Assembly (NCBI GenBank): GCA_029778565.1
Contig: JAKOQC010000575.1
Span: 1 to 50,237, forward strand
Direction of reading: 5' to 3'
Source of the DNA: a bacterium
GTDB taxonomy: Bacteria > Patescibacteriota > Saccharimonadia > CAILAD01 > BJGX01
Length of the DNA: 50,237 nt
Shown: positions 32,776 to 40,585 of the stretch, one piece after another
Position numbering within the stretch: the first letter of the stretch is position 1
Layout of the letters: each line of letters opens with the position of its first letter
Translations under genes and position numbers: made by a program
The notes under the pieces: model-generated
The model's database searches: none
What the model was told of the DNA's origin: nothing
The model's input: the letters and a program-made list of their open reading frames with translations, nothing else

Positions 32776-33362
32776 AAAAGTTTTTTATTACACTGGCAAT
32801 AATATTAGGAGTATTGGCGGTACTAGCAATGGCATTTTTTGTCGGCATTGGTTATTACCTTAGCCCACAATCAAAGCTCGAAAAAGCCGATGCTATTGTA
32901 GTAATTTCTGGAGGTCAGACAACATCACGGGCTGATAAAGGTATTGATCTGTATAAACAAGGCTATAGCAAAAATATTATTTTTTCGGGTGCTGCGTTAG
33001 ATGATGGACCAAGCAATGCTGCAGCTATGCAACAACAGGCACTCAGTGCCGGCATAAATGCACGGGTAATCTATACCGATGAGTCATCGCAAGACACCTA
33101 CCAAAATGCCGTTAATTCTAAAGAAATACTGCAAAAACTAAATGAGAAAAAGATTATTCTTGTTACCAGTCCGTATCATCAGCGGCGAGCCTACGAGACA
33201 TTTAAACAAGTGCTTGGTCAAGATTACACAATATTAAATGCTAGTGCTTTTGATGATCGGTGGAGTAAATCTCGCTGGTGGGAAAAGGGCTTTGCTTTTA
33301 ATATTACTTTAAGTGAGTCGGCTAAACTCTTTTATATTTTGGTAACCGGAAATTATAAATGA
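32772..33362 (+). CDS. YdcF/SanA-like DUF218 protein
   Basis: 196 residues. An N-terminal membrane helix (about 3-28) is followed by a DUF218 domain: 'ADAIVVISGG', 'RADKGIDLYKQGYSKNIIFSG', 'SQDTYQNAVNSKEIL', 'ILVTSPYHQRRAYETF'. Proteins of this family (SanA, ElyC, YdcF) act at the envelope, some in peptidoglycan or lipid-carrier homeostasis; the reaction is not established. It overlaps the desulfurase by four bases and mnmA by four, so all three are one operon, although no functional link to tRNA thiolation is obvious. Confidence 0.85.
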   Translation: MKKFFITLAIILGVLAVLAMAFFVGIGYYLSPQSKLEKADAIVVISGGQTTSRADKGIDLYKQGYSKNIIFSGAALDDGPSNAAAMQQQALSAGINARVIYTDESSQDTYQNAVNSKEILQKLNEKKIILVTSPYHQRRAYETFKQVLGQDYTILNASAFDDRWSKSRWWEKGFAFNITLSESAKLFYILVTGNYK

Positions 33363-34399
33363 GCAAAGTTTTTGTGGGGCTCTCTGGCGGGGTAGATAGT
33401 GCTGTAGCTGCAGCATTATTAAAAGAGCAAGGGCACGAGGTAGTCGGTGTATATATGAAAAACTGGAGCCGAGATATTGCAGGTTTTCACTGCCCTTGGC
33501 AAGAAGATCTGGCTTCGGCTCGACTAGTAGCGGCGCATTTGCAGATACCATTTAAAATTTATGATTTCGAAAAAGAATACTACAAGAGTGTAACAAAGTA
33601 TTTGCTTAATACATACAAAAAAGGCCAAACACCAAACCCCGATATAATGTGCAATCAGTCGATTAAATTTGATGTCTTTTATACACAATGTAGAAAAGAC
33701 GGAGCAGACTTTATTGCAACTGGCCATTACGCAACTATTGAAAATGAGCAGTTATGTACCGCCACCGATGCAAGTAAAGACCAAACCTATTTTCTGTATC
33801 GAATGAATCCTAAAATCGCGAAGCACGTTCTTTTTCCGCTTGGTAATATTACAAAAACCGAAGTGAGAAAACTAGCTAAAAAATTCAATCTTCCAAACTA
33901 TAACCGACCCGATAGTCAGGGTTTATGCTTTGTTGGGCCGGTGCCAATGCGAGATTTCTTAAGCGAATTTATCCAGCCAAAGCGCGGTGATATTGTTGAT
34001 GAAAAGGGTAATACAATTGGTGAACACAATGGTGCGTACGCCTATACTATTGGTCAGCGTCATGGCTTGGGTATAGGTGGTGGCCAACCCTACTTTGTCT
34101 ATGGGATAGATACCAAGAAGAATGTTGTTTATGTAACAGCTGATAATAATTCACCAAAGCTCAACAGTAGTAAATTTTCTATAAATGACTGTATTTGGTG
34201 GCAAGAGCCACAAGAAAATAAAAAAGATCTTTTGGTAAGAGTGCGTTATCGCAGTAAGGCGATTCCTTGTACGATAACACAAATTGATGCTACTACTTGG
34301 CAAGTAAAATTGTCACAACCAGAACGGGCAATTGCTCCAGGCCAATCTGCGGTCTTTTATAGCAAGAATCGTGTGGTGGGCGGTGGTATTATTTGCTAA
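33359..34399 (+). CDS. mnmA: tRNA-specific 2-thiouridylase
   Basis: Makes 2-thiouridine at the wobble position of tRNA-Glu, -Gln and -Lys. 346 residues. The PP-loop is 'VGLSGGVDSAVAAALL'. The two catalytic cysteines are in 'PDIMCNQSIKF' and 'DSQGLCFVG'; 'ATGHYA' and 'YTIGQRHGLGIGG' are family motifs. The C-terminal beta domain ends 'VVGGGIIC'. ATP activates the uridine and a persulfide, presumably supplied by the desulfurase two genes upstream, provides sulfur. Confidence 0.96.
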   Translation: MSKVFVGLSGGVDSAVAAALLKEQGHEVVGVYMKNWSRDIAGFHCPWQEDLASARLVAAHLQIPFKIYDFEKEYYKSVTKYLLNTYKKGQTPNPDIMCNQSIKFDVFYTQCRKDGADFIATGHYATIENEQLCTATDASKDQTYFLYRMNPKIAKHVLFPLGNITKTEVRKLAKKFNLPNYNRPDSQGLCFVGPVPMRDFLSEFIQPKRGDIVDEKGNTIGEHNGAYAYTIGQRHGLGIGGGQPYFVYGIDTKKNVVYVTADNNSPKLNSSKFSINDCIWWQEPQENKKDLLVRVRYRSKAIPCTITQIDATTWQVKLSQPERAIAPGQSAVFYSKNRVVGGGIIC

Positions 34400-34438
34400 G
34401 CATTAGACCTTACTTTTACTTAGTATAAGTACTTAGCT

Positions 34439-34450
34439 TATAATAAAACT
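34439..34450 (+). promoter_or_regulatory. -10 box for leaderless coiled-coil gene
   Basis: TATAAT (34439-34444), AAAACT, ATG 34451. Confidence 0.55.
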
Positions 34451-35326
34451 ATGAATAGCGGCGAAGTACATCACACCAAAACAGATTTAGCAGATCGAAT
34501 TGATAAAGCTGTAAAAAAAGATACTACTGCTGATCTCCGTAATATTGCTGATGCAACTACACAGGGAGATTTGGAAATACGGAAGCCAGAGGAGACCTCG
34601 GCAGAAACAACAAGTGATGAACGTAAAGAGCCTGAACAGTCTTTAATTGAAGATCTACAAGAGTTAATTGTGCAGGAATTTGATCAGCTGAGGAATGGTA
34701 TTGAGCGTTACCGGTGGATGCAAAGAGACATAGAAGCGCACATTCGCAATATGTTACATATAGTGCATGCCGAACATTCACGAGATAGTCAGGTAGAGCG
34801 AATGGTAGCTCAGGTAGCAAACGACATTGCAGCCGCAACTATCGGTGAAGATATGCAGGGCCCGATTGGTCAAAAAGGTTATAGTGAGCAATTTTTAGCC
34901 GAAGTCGGTCAGCTTGGCGAAGTGTATCGCACTAGAGAAACCGAAATAGTTAGTGCACTCGAGCAAGGTAAGAATAGTGAACTAAGTGGTAAACGTGATG
35001 CATTTATTGATGAGTTAGTTCGTAAGCCTCTTGAACATGTAAGAAGTGCCATGTATACGACTGATGCTGAGTTGATACGACTCTTGCAGCAGCAAAAACG
35101 TGTCATTCGTGAAAATTTAAATACGTTTCAGCAACTACAATATTTTCAAACTGAAGAGGTCTGGCAAAATCCGGCTTATCGTTTATTACAAGAATATAGT
35201 GATAAAGCAATTCAGGTTATCGATACTCAATTGAAGAATTTATATAGCCAAACAGAGAGTGATGAGAAACAAATTGATGGTTTAGCTAGAGAATCACTGT
35301 TGGTAATTCAGAAGGTGCAAAGCTAA
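34451..35326 (+). CDS. Soluble coiled-coil protein of unknown function
   Basis: 291 residues, no signal peptide or membrane segment. The first ~60 residues are polar and probably disordered. The rest is highly helical, with heptad-like Leu/Ile spacing and many Glu, Gln, Arg ('EDLQELIVQEFDQLRNGIERY' in part, 'LIRLLQQQKRVIRENLNTFQQL'). No catalytic motif is visible. It is followed after 12 bases by membrane proteins with coiled coils, so it may be their cytoplasmic partner; this is only inference from gene order. Confidence 0.6.
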   Translation: MNSGEVHHTKTDLADRIDKAVKKDTTADLRNIADATTQGDLEIRKPEETSAETTSDERKEPEQSLIEDLQELIVQEFDQLRNGIERYRWMQRDIEAHIRNMLHIVHAEHSRDSQVERMVAQVANDIAAATIGEDMQGPIGQKGYSEQFLAEVGQLGEVYRTRETEIVSALEQGKNSELSGKRDAFIDELVRKPLEHVRSAMYTTDAELIRLLQQQKRVIRENLNTFQQLQYFQTEEVWQNPAYRLLQEYSDKAIQVIDTQLKNLYSQTESDEKQIDGLARESLLVIQKVQS

Positions 35327-35338
35327 CAGATTACAAAG

Positions 35339-36001
35339 ATGAAAAAAGATTCAACACCAGATAGTCAAAATACCCAAGGAAAAACAGTTGCTATTGTGCT
35401 GCTTGTGTTGTGTATAGTAATTGCCTTAATACTGAGTTTTTTGGCATTCAGCTCGCGGGCACAGGTCTTAACCGAATTAAGTGATACACAAAACCAGTTG
35501 CAAATATCACGCGATCTTAATGCCCAGCTACAAACTCAAGTAGAAACAATGCGTAGTGCAAACAATAATGCACAATACATATTAATTTCTGATATGGGGG
35601 TGCGTATTCCCAAAACGGCTGATTTGCAAAATGTTATTACGGGGGTTGAGACAGTTGCTAATCCTAAACAACCGTTTGCACATTTTACCAGTGGCGAAAT
35701 ATTAGCAGCAGTAATGAGTAATCCAGCTGGTCCATATAGCAGCAATCAGTGTGCCCTAGGCGATAGTCCTCTGGGCGTAATAACTCGCTACAGTTCTGGA
35801 AGTATTGTCTTTGGCAAAAAAGTAGAAACTATTACAGACCCAAACGTAAAAAAAATTGGTGACTATTATTTTGTTTACTCTAACGCGGCCACATCGTGTA
35901 CCAGCAATAAGACAGTATCTGACTATATTACCGCCCAGCAGCAAAAATTTGCCGCAGCCTTTGCAAATCTCGAAGCTATTACAGCTTCGGTAAATAATTA
36001 A
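35339..36001 (+). CDS. Type II membrane protein with coiled coil and two cysteines
   Basis: 220 residues. A short basic and polar N-terminus, a membrane helix at about 17-38 ('VAIVLLVLCIVIALILSFLAF'-like), then a coiled coil ('LSDTQNQLQISRDLNAQLQTQ' region), then an outer domain with 'DMGVRIPKTADL', 'NQCALGDSPLGVITRY', 'DYYFVYSNAATSC'. The two Cys could form an external disulfide. It is paralogous to the next gene: the same topology, the same 'C-x-L-x-S-x-PLG-x-IT' element and the second Cys after a 'YYFVY/FYYVY' strand. Function unknown. Confidence 0.6.
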   Translation: MKKDSTPDSQNTQGKTVAIVLLVLCIVIALILSFLAFSSRAQVLTELSDTQNQLQISRDLNAQLQTQVETMRSANNNAQYILISDMGVRIPKTADLQNVITGVETVANPKQPFAHFTSGEILAAVMSNPAGPYSSNQCALGDSPLGVITRYSSGSIVFGKKVETITDPNVKKIGDYYFVYSNAATSCTSNKTVSDYITAQQQKFAAAFANLEAITASVNN

Positions 36002-36006
36002 TAACG

Positions 36007-36015
36007 TGGTATAAT
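36007..36015 (+). promoter_or_regulatory. Extended -10 promoter
   Basis: TGG then TATAAT (36010-36015). The ~25-base leader carries AGGA (36033-36036) ten bases before ATG 36047. Confidence 0.5.
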
Positions 36016-36046
36016 TAGCATAAGAATTAAACAGGAAACCATACAC

Positions 36047-36733
36047 ATGGAACCCCAACAAGTACATCCCCAGGTCTCAGGGCTCGAACCAACTACGCAA
36101 ATGCCAGAATCTAACCCCATGCCTCCCAAGAAGGGCGGCAAAGGATGGATGATTGTAGCAATTCTTGCGATTGTCACCCTTATAGGTGTTAGCGCCTTTG
36201 GTTATTACAAGTGGCAAGCCTATCGCACCAAAGTTGGTGATCTGGGTGCACAAGTAAATGCTTTGCAAGCACAGGTAGATACACTTACTGCAGCTGCAGC
36301 ATCTACCACCATCTTAAAGATAAATGAATTTGGTGTGCAGATGAATAAACCAGCTGAAGCCAAAGATGCGTATTATTATGTCTCGAAAAATGCCGAGGGC
36401 AACCAAGTAGCCTCATTTACCTCACCTGGTTTACAAAACTTAGCTGCAACCAATCCATCGAGCCCAGCAGTTAGTAATGCGTGTGGGCTTAATAGCGCCC
36501 CGCTTGGCACTATCACTCAAGTAAAGGCCGGAACGCTCATTAAGGGTGTAAAAGTTGAAGATGTTAAGAGTACAGATGTATTAATCGTTAAGAAGCAAGA
36601 TGTATTCTACTACGTCTATACAGCACCAACCGCACAGTGCTCTACCGTAAAAACTGTTCAAGACTTACAAACCAAACAAGCAAAAGCGTTGCAAGAGAGT
36701 TTTAACACTAGCCTAGCTGCAGCTGCAAAATAG
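36047..36733 (+). CDS. Type II membrane protein, paralogue of the preceding gene
   Basis: 228 residues. A Pro-rich cytoplasmic N-terminus (~30 residues), a membrane helix ('GWMIVAILAIVTLIGVSAFGY'), a coiled coil ('VGDLGAQVNALQAQVDTL'), then the outer domain: 'INEFGVQMNKPAEAKDA', 'NACGLNSAPLGTITQV', 'DVFYYVYTAPTAQC'. It shares topology, the PLGxIT element and the paired cysteines with 35339-36001, so both derive from a duplication. It has its own extended -10 promoter and probably co-transcribes the next gene 13 bases on. Confidence 0.6.
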   Translation: MEPQQVHPQVSGLEPTTQMPESNPMPPKKGGKGWMIVAILAIVTLIGVSAFGYYKWQAYRTKVGDLGAQVNALQAQVDTLTAAAASTTILKINEFGVQMNKPAEAKDAYYYVSKNAEGNQVASFTSPGLQNLAATNPSSPAVSNACGLNSAPLGTITQVKAGTLIKGVKVEDVKSTDVLIVKKQDVFYYVYTAPTAQCSTVKTVQDLQTKQAKALQESFNTSLAAAAK

Positions 36734-36746
36734 AGGAGAATAAATA

Positions 36747-37325
36747 GTGAACGAACAAAACCAACATCCACACCAATCGCCAACTGATCATATACAATTA
36801 CCCAAAAGAGATAGAGCAAAAACTGTCTGGATAGTAGTAGCAGTTATTGCTATAGCTGCACTTATTGGCCTGGCAGTATTTGGATATGTAAAAGTAAAGA
36901 ATCTAAATAAACAGATTAGTGACCAACAAGCACAAATAACCGAATTGAATAATAAAAAGAAAACGTTAGAGGATGCGGCTAGTGCAGCTGCCAGTGCTGC
37001 AGCTAAATCCGCGGTTAATACGGCTATTAATGCAGTAACATCCAGTACGAGTGATCAAGATAAAATAAAACTAGCAATATCAGACTATTGTGCTGCACAA
37101 TCAAAAACCGTCATTGTCAGAACTGGCGCAATGATAAACTTTTCTTCAGACAAAAAAGCCGCCACCGTTTCTAAGGTTGTATGTAATTCAGGTGATGAAG
37201 GTGCTTTTACTTTAAAAAAAGGTAATAATGATTGGATAGTACTTCAGTTTGGTCAGTCACAGCCTGATACTTTAACCTCTCAATTTGGATTACCTAATAC
37301 TTATCCAAATTCGATTAATTACTAA
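36747..37325 (+). CDS. Type II membrane protein with coiled coil
   Basis: 192 residues from GTG 36747, preceded by GAGGAG (36733-36738). A His/Gln-rich N-terminus, a membrane helix at about 28-48 ('VWIVVAVIAIAALIGLAVFGY'), a coiled coil ('NLNKQISDQQAQITELNNKKK' region), an Ala/Ser-rich linker, then a C-terminal domain with two Cys ('DYCAAQ', 'VVCNSGDEG') and a strand-rich end. Same general build as the two genes before it, but the outer domain is not clearly homologous. Function unknown. Confidence 0.6.
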   Translation: MNEQNQHPHQSPTDHIQLPKRDRAKTVWIVVAVIAIAALIGLAVFGYVKVKNLNKQISDQQAQITELNNKKKTLEDAASAAASAAAKSAVNTAINAVTSSTSDQDKIKLAISDYCAAQSKTVIVRTGAMINFSSDKKAATVSKVVCNSGDEGAFTLKKGNNDWIVLQFGQSQPDTLTSQFGLPNTYPNSINY

Positions 37326-37348
37326 ACATAGCTCTCTATCTGATTTCT

Positions 37349-37364
37349 TGCTATAATTACTGGC
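37349..37364 (+). promoter_or_regulatory. Extended -10 for leaderless alaS
   Basis: TGC then TATAAT (37352-37357), seven bases, ATG 37365; no Shine-Dalgarno site. Confidence 0.6.
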
Positions 37365-39188
37365 ATGACTACCAGTGAAATTCGCCAAAAATTCTTAGAA
37401 TTCTTTAAAGAAAAAGATCACGCCATAATCCCTAGCGCTCCTGTGGTACCAGAGCACGACCCAACGGTACTATTTACGACGGCCGGAATGCACCCTCTCG
37501 TACCGTATCTTTTGGGTACGCCGCATCCTCAGGGTAAGCGTCTGGCTGATGCACAAAAATGTATTCGTACTACCGATATAGAAGAAGTGGGTGATGATAC
37601 TCACTTAACGTTTTTTGAGATGCTAGGCAATTGGAGCCTGGGTGATTACTTTAAGAAAGAATCTATTGCCTGGAGCTGGGAATTCTTAACCAGCAAACAG
37701 TGGCTTGGTATTGATCCGCACAAACTCTACGTAACGGTCTACGAGGGCGATGGCGTGGTACCAAAAGACGAAGAATCTATTGAGCTCTGGATAGAACAAT
37801 ATAAATCGGTTGGCATTGAAACCAAAGAGGGCGATAGAATTCTTGCTTTGGGACGAGAACATAATTGGTGGGAACAGGGTGGTGTAGCTACTGGCCCCGC
37901 TGGGCCCGATACTGAGATTTTTTATTACGTTGGCACAGATAAAGATCCTAAATTTAGCGAAGATAATGATGATTTTGTAGAAATTTGGAACAATGTGTTT
38001 ATGGCGTACCAACGTCAGGCTGATGGTAGTTATACCGAATTAACCAACAAAAATGTTGATACCGGCATGGGTTTAGAGCGAACTAGTTTTATTTTGCAAG
38101 GATTAAGCAATGTCTATGACACCGATATGCTAAGCCAGATAAAATCGGCAGTACATAATTATGCTGAAGAAGTGCGCGAGCCTACCTTTGTTGCTACACA
38201 TCCCGATAGTAATGAACGTGCCGAAAGAATTATTACCGACCATACCAGAGCAGTCACCTTTATGGCAGCCGATGGTGTTGTGCCAAGCAATAAAGACCAG
38301 GGCTATGTAATGCGTCGTCTGGCCCGGCGGGCAATTCGCGAGGCATTAGTAATAGGCATTCAACACGATCTCTTTGCTCGTATTGTTCCACGTGTGGTTG
38401 CGCTCTACGAAGACGAATACCCAGAGTTAGGTATGAATCAAGTACAAATTATGGAGGTGCTTAAACGCGAAGAAAATGCTTTTCGACAAACTCTTGCACG
38501 AGGCTTAAAAGAATTTGAAAAACTCCTCAGCAACAAAAAAGAACTCGATGGCCACACGGCTTTTACGCTCTATGACACCTATGGTTTTCCGAAAGAACTA
38601 AGTCTAGAAGAAGCTAAACGTATTAATCTGGCAGTCTCAGAGTTATTTGAGGCAGAATTCGATCAACAACTAGAAGCTCAACGCAACAGAAGCCGCAGCG
38701 CTACGGCAGGTCAGTTTAAAGGTGGCCTGGCAGATGATAGTGAAATTGCTACTCGCTACCATACTGCAACCCACTTAATGTATAAGGCCCTGCGTAATGT
38801 ACTGGGCGACCACGTAATGCAGCGGGGTAGTAATATAACTGCCGAGCGTATGCGTTTTGATTTTAGTCATGGCGAAAAAATGACGCCCGAGCAAATTAAA
38901 CAAGTAGAAGATATGGTAAATGAGCAAATTAGCAAAGACTTGCCGGTAACATTTACCGAGATGAACAAAGACAAGGCTTTTGAGGCTGGTGCCCTGGGTG
39001 CTTTTGGTGAAAAATATCCAGATACAGTAAAGGTATATACCGTAGGCGATCCAGAAGGTGACTATTATTCTAAAGAAATTTGTGGTGGCCCGCACGTAAG
39101 TAAAACGTCTGAGATAGGTAAGTTTAAGATTATCAAAGAAGAATCCAGCTCAGCCGGGGTACGGCGCATAAAAGCTGTTATTGAATAG
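37365..39188 (+). CDS. alaS: Alanyl-tRNA synthetase lacking the C-Ala domain
   Basis: Class II synthetase for tRNA-Ala. 607 residues against about 870 in most bacteria. The catalytic domain is intact ('LFTTAGMHPLVPYLLG', 'QKCIRTTDIEEVG', 'FFEMLGNWSLGDYFK', 'NVDTGMGLERT'). The editing domain has its zinc ligands ('HTATHLM' and 'CGGPHV'). The sequence stops right after the editing domain, so the C-terminal oligomerisation and tRNA-elbow-binding region is missing. The end is a natural stop followed by a hairpin, not a frameshift. Short AlaRS forms of this type are known from CPR-like genomes. Confidence 0.95.
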   Translation: MTTSEIRQKFLEFFKEKDHAIIPSAPVVPEHDPTVLFTTAGMHPLVPYLLGTPHPQGKRLADAQKCIRTTDIEEVGDDTHLTFFEMLGNWSLGDYFKKESIAWSWEFLTSKQWLGIDPHKLYVTVYEGDGVVPKDEESIELWIEQYKSVGIETKEGDRILALGREHNWWEQGGVATGPAGPDTEIFYYVGTDKDPKFSEDNDDFVEIWNNVFMAYQRQADGSYTELTNKNVDTGMGLERTSFILQGLSNVYDTDMLSQIKSAVHNYAEEVREPTFVATHPDSNERAERIITDHTRAVTFMAADGVVPSNKDQGYVMRRLARRAIREALVIGIQHDLFARIVPRVVALYEDEYPELGMNQVQIMEVLKREENAFRQTLARGLKEFEKLLSNKKELDGHTAFTLYDTYGFPKELSLEEAKRINLAVSELFEAEFDQQLEAQRNRSRSATAGQFKGGLADDSEIATRYHTATHLMYKALRNVLGDHVMQRGSNITAERMRFDFSHGEKMTPEQIKQVEDMVNEQISKDLPVTFTEMNKDKAFEAGALGAFGEKYPDTVKVYTVGDPEGDYYSKEICGGPHVSKTSEIGKFKIIKEESSSAGVRRIKAVIE

Positions 39189-39196
39189 AAAAGTGA

Positions 39197-39222
39197 AGAG
39201 CCCCTGCTGATGCAGGGGCTCT
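39197..39222 (-). terminator. Terminator hairpin between convergent genes
   Basis: AGAGCCCCTGC (39197-39207) and GCAGGGGCTCT (39212-39222) form a perfect 11-bp stem, 4-nt loop. The only T-rich flank (TCACTTTTC) is on the minus-strand side, so it mainly ends the 39254-39736 gene; it may also stop alaS transcription. Confidence 0.75.
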
Positions 39223-39253
39223 GGGGTGGACGCCACTTGGGCGCTTGGTCGAG

Positions 39254-39736
39254 TCAGCGACCCATCGGGAAACCGTACTGGAGTCCCTCGGTGCTGACAC
39301 AGAAAGCAGGGGCCGACTCCTGCTTGTCGAACGGCACGGCCTGGAAGGCCGCGATGCCGAACGACTGCCCGTCCGGGCTCACCTCGACCGGGGCGGTGCA
39401 GCGCTTTTGCGCGGCCTCACCCTGGGTCCAGGTGGCGACGAGCTGATCACCCTTCCAGGTGACGCTCATCGTCTTCAGCGGCCCGACACCGGGGTTGGTG
39501 TCGTTGAAGCGCGCCCGCAGCACGGCCTCGGCCTTGCTGCGGGTCTCCTCCCGCTGAGCCTCGCCGTTGTCACCGCGCGAGGCGATGAAGGCGATGACGA
39601 GAGCGACGACGACCGCAACGGTGGCGATGATGAGCACCCACGGGTTGCGGGTGCTCTGCTTCGCCTTGGAGGGCTGCGGCTCGACCTTCGCCTTGGAGGG
39701 CGAAGGACCGGTCGGCTGGTTGATGGTGCTGGTCAC
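39254..39736 (-). CDS. High-G+C single-pass membrane protein, unknown function
   Basis: 160 residues from GTG 39736, with AAGGTGG six bases upstream. A Pro/Ser/Lys-rich N-terminus (~30 residues), a membrane helix (about 32-53, 'WVLIIATVAVVVALVIAFI'), then an outer domain with two Cys ('KRCTAPVEVSPDGQ', 'QAVPFDK', 'PAFCVSTEG'). The outer domain is related to the neighbour at 39932-40510, which has 'HCTAPVNAPSDQ', 'DAVPLEN' and 'YKCVAS'. The coding sequence is far richer in G+C than anything else here, with nearly all third positions G or C, while its promoter is A+T-rich. Transfer from a high-G+C organism, perhaps an actinobacterial host or a relative, is the obvious inference. Function unknown. 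Confidence 0.75.
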   Translation of the reverse strand: MTSTINQPTGPSPSKAKVEPQPSKAKQSTRNPWVLIIATVAVVVALVIAFIASRGDNGEAQREETRSKAEAVLRARFNDTNPGVGPLKTMSVTWKGDQLVATWTQGEAAQKRCTAPVEVSPDGQSFGIAAFQAVPFDKQESAPAFCVSTEGLQYGFPMGR

Positions 39737-39786
39737 TTCTGACCACCTTACCTTTCATCTTGTCTTGGAACGATTGGAACATTAGC

Positions 39787-39815
39787 ATTATACGCTAGAA
39801 ACATAACAAAGTCAA
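39787..39815 (-). promoter_or_regulatory. Consensus promoter of the high-G+C gene
   Basis: On the minus strand TTGACT (39815-39810), 17-base spacer, TATAAT (39792-39787). Leader of about 45 bases. The A+T-rich region 39793-39896 contains no gene. Confidence 0.8.
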
Positions 39816-39896
39816 TACTTTTTGACAATTTATTGTAACTAAACAAAACTATAAAACTACATATCAATAGTAAATTTATTAATATATGTTAACAAT

Positions 39897-39923
39897 AAAA
39901 AACCCACATCGTTCTGATGTGGG
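39897..39923 (-). terminator. Rho-independent terminator
   Basis: The minus strand reads CCCACATC, a 5-nt loop, GATGTGGG (stem 39903-39910/39916-39923), then T6. It ends the 39932-40510 transcript. Confidence 0.85.
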
Positions 39924-39931
39924 AAAAATTA

Positions 39932-40510
39932 TTACGGATTGCTCACGCTAGCCCCTATGCCGGCTAACGGTACTGAAGCTACGCACTTATATCGAGCAGA
40001 GGCAAGGTTTTCGAGCGGAACTGCATCAACCTTATCCACCCAGTAAAGATTATGTTGATCACTCGGTGCATTAACAGGTGCTGTGCAGTGTGCATTACCT
40101 TGTGAGAAACTTACTTCCATAACCCCACCTAGGGGATATTGCACAGTAATACTGGTAATATCTACCTGGTTATTGCTAGGTAGATTGCGGTTGAGGGTAA
40201 TGGCGTAGGCCTTCAGCTCGCGTTCGGCAGTGGTCCGTGCCTCTTCGTGGCGGTACATCTGCCAGGCAAAAGCAGCCAAGATAGCGAGCATAATAGTAAC
40301 TACAGCTACAGAAACTATCCGAGTAGTGCTAAAACGTCTTTTAGCAGAAGTTTTACTTGTTACGCTTTGGTCTATTTTGGTCTGCTTTACACCAAAATCA
40401 CGAGCTTCGGCATGTTGACGCGCAATTTCGCGCTCTTCGTCAGTCAATAGACGTTTGCCAGCTTCTTTGCCATGTTGCCTAACTTCGGCAACTGCTTGCT
40501 CAGTACTCAT
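39932..40510 (-). CDS. Single-pass membrane protein, relative of the high-G+C gene
   Basis: 192 residues. A charged cytoplasmic N-terminus (~60 residues, 'DEEREIARQHAEARDFG'), a membrane helix at about 65-86, and an outer domain with two Cys in the pattern CTAPV...DAVPL...YKCVAS also found in the gene at 39254-39736. Base composition is like the rest of the window. It has a consensus promoter, a leader with AGAAGG eight bases before ATG, and its own terminator, so it is monocistronic. The sequence does not show a function. Confidence 0.65.
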   Translation of the reverse strand: MSTEQAVAEVRQHGKEAGKRLLTDEEREIARQHAEARDFGVKQTKIDQSVTSKTSAKRRFSTTRIVSVAVVTIMLAILAAFAWQMYRHEEARTTAERELKAYAITLNRNLPSNNQVDITSITVQYPLGGVMEVSFSQGNAHCTAPVNAPSDQHNLYWVDKVDAVPLENLASARYKCVASVPLAGIGASVSNP

Positions 40511-40525
40511 GTTGTTAACCTTCTG

Positions 40526-40540
40526 GTAGGTGGAACCTAC
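40526..40540 (-). promoter_or_regulatory. Palindrome in the 5' leader
   Basis: GTAGGT-GGA-ACCTAC, a perfect 6-bp inverted repeat between promoter and ribosome site. It could be an operator or a leader hairpin. Confidence 0.35.
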
Positions 40541-40551
40541 TCCGCTCGAAT

Positions 40552-40580
40552 ATAATAGTAATAAACCTGTGTTATGTCAA
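40552..40580 (-). promoter_or_regulatory. Consensus promoter of the 192-residue membrane protein
   Basis: On the minus strand TTGACA (40580-40575), 17-base spacer, TATTAT (40557-40552). Confidence 0.75.
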
Positions 40581-40585
40581 GTATA

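Noticed and set aside
39197-39222. alaS-specific terminator
   Set aside because: The stem is strong, but the T-rich side is on the minus strand, so I assigned it mainly to the minus-strand gene.
39245-39742. 165-codon plus-strand open frame opposite the high-G+C gene
   Set aside because: High G+C keeps all frames open. The minus-strand frame has promoter, ribosome site, membrane helix, homologous neighbour and terminator; this one has none.
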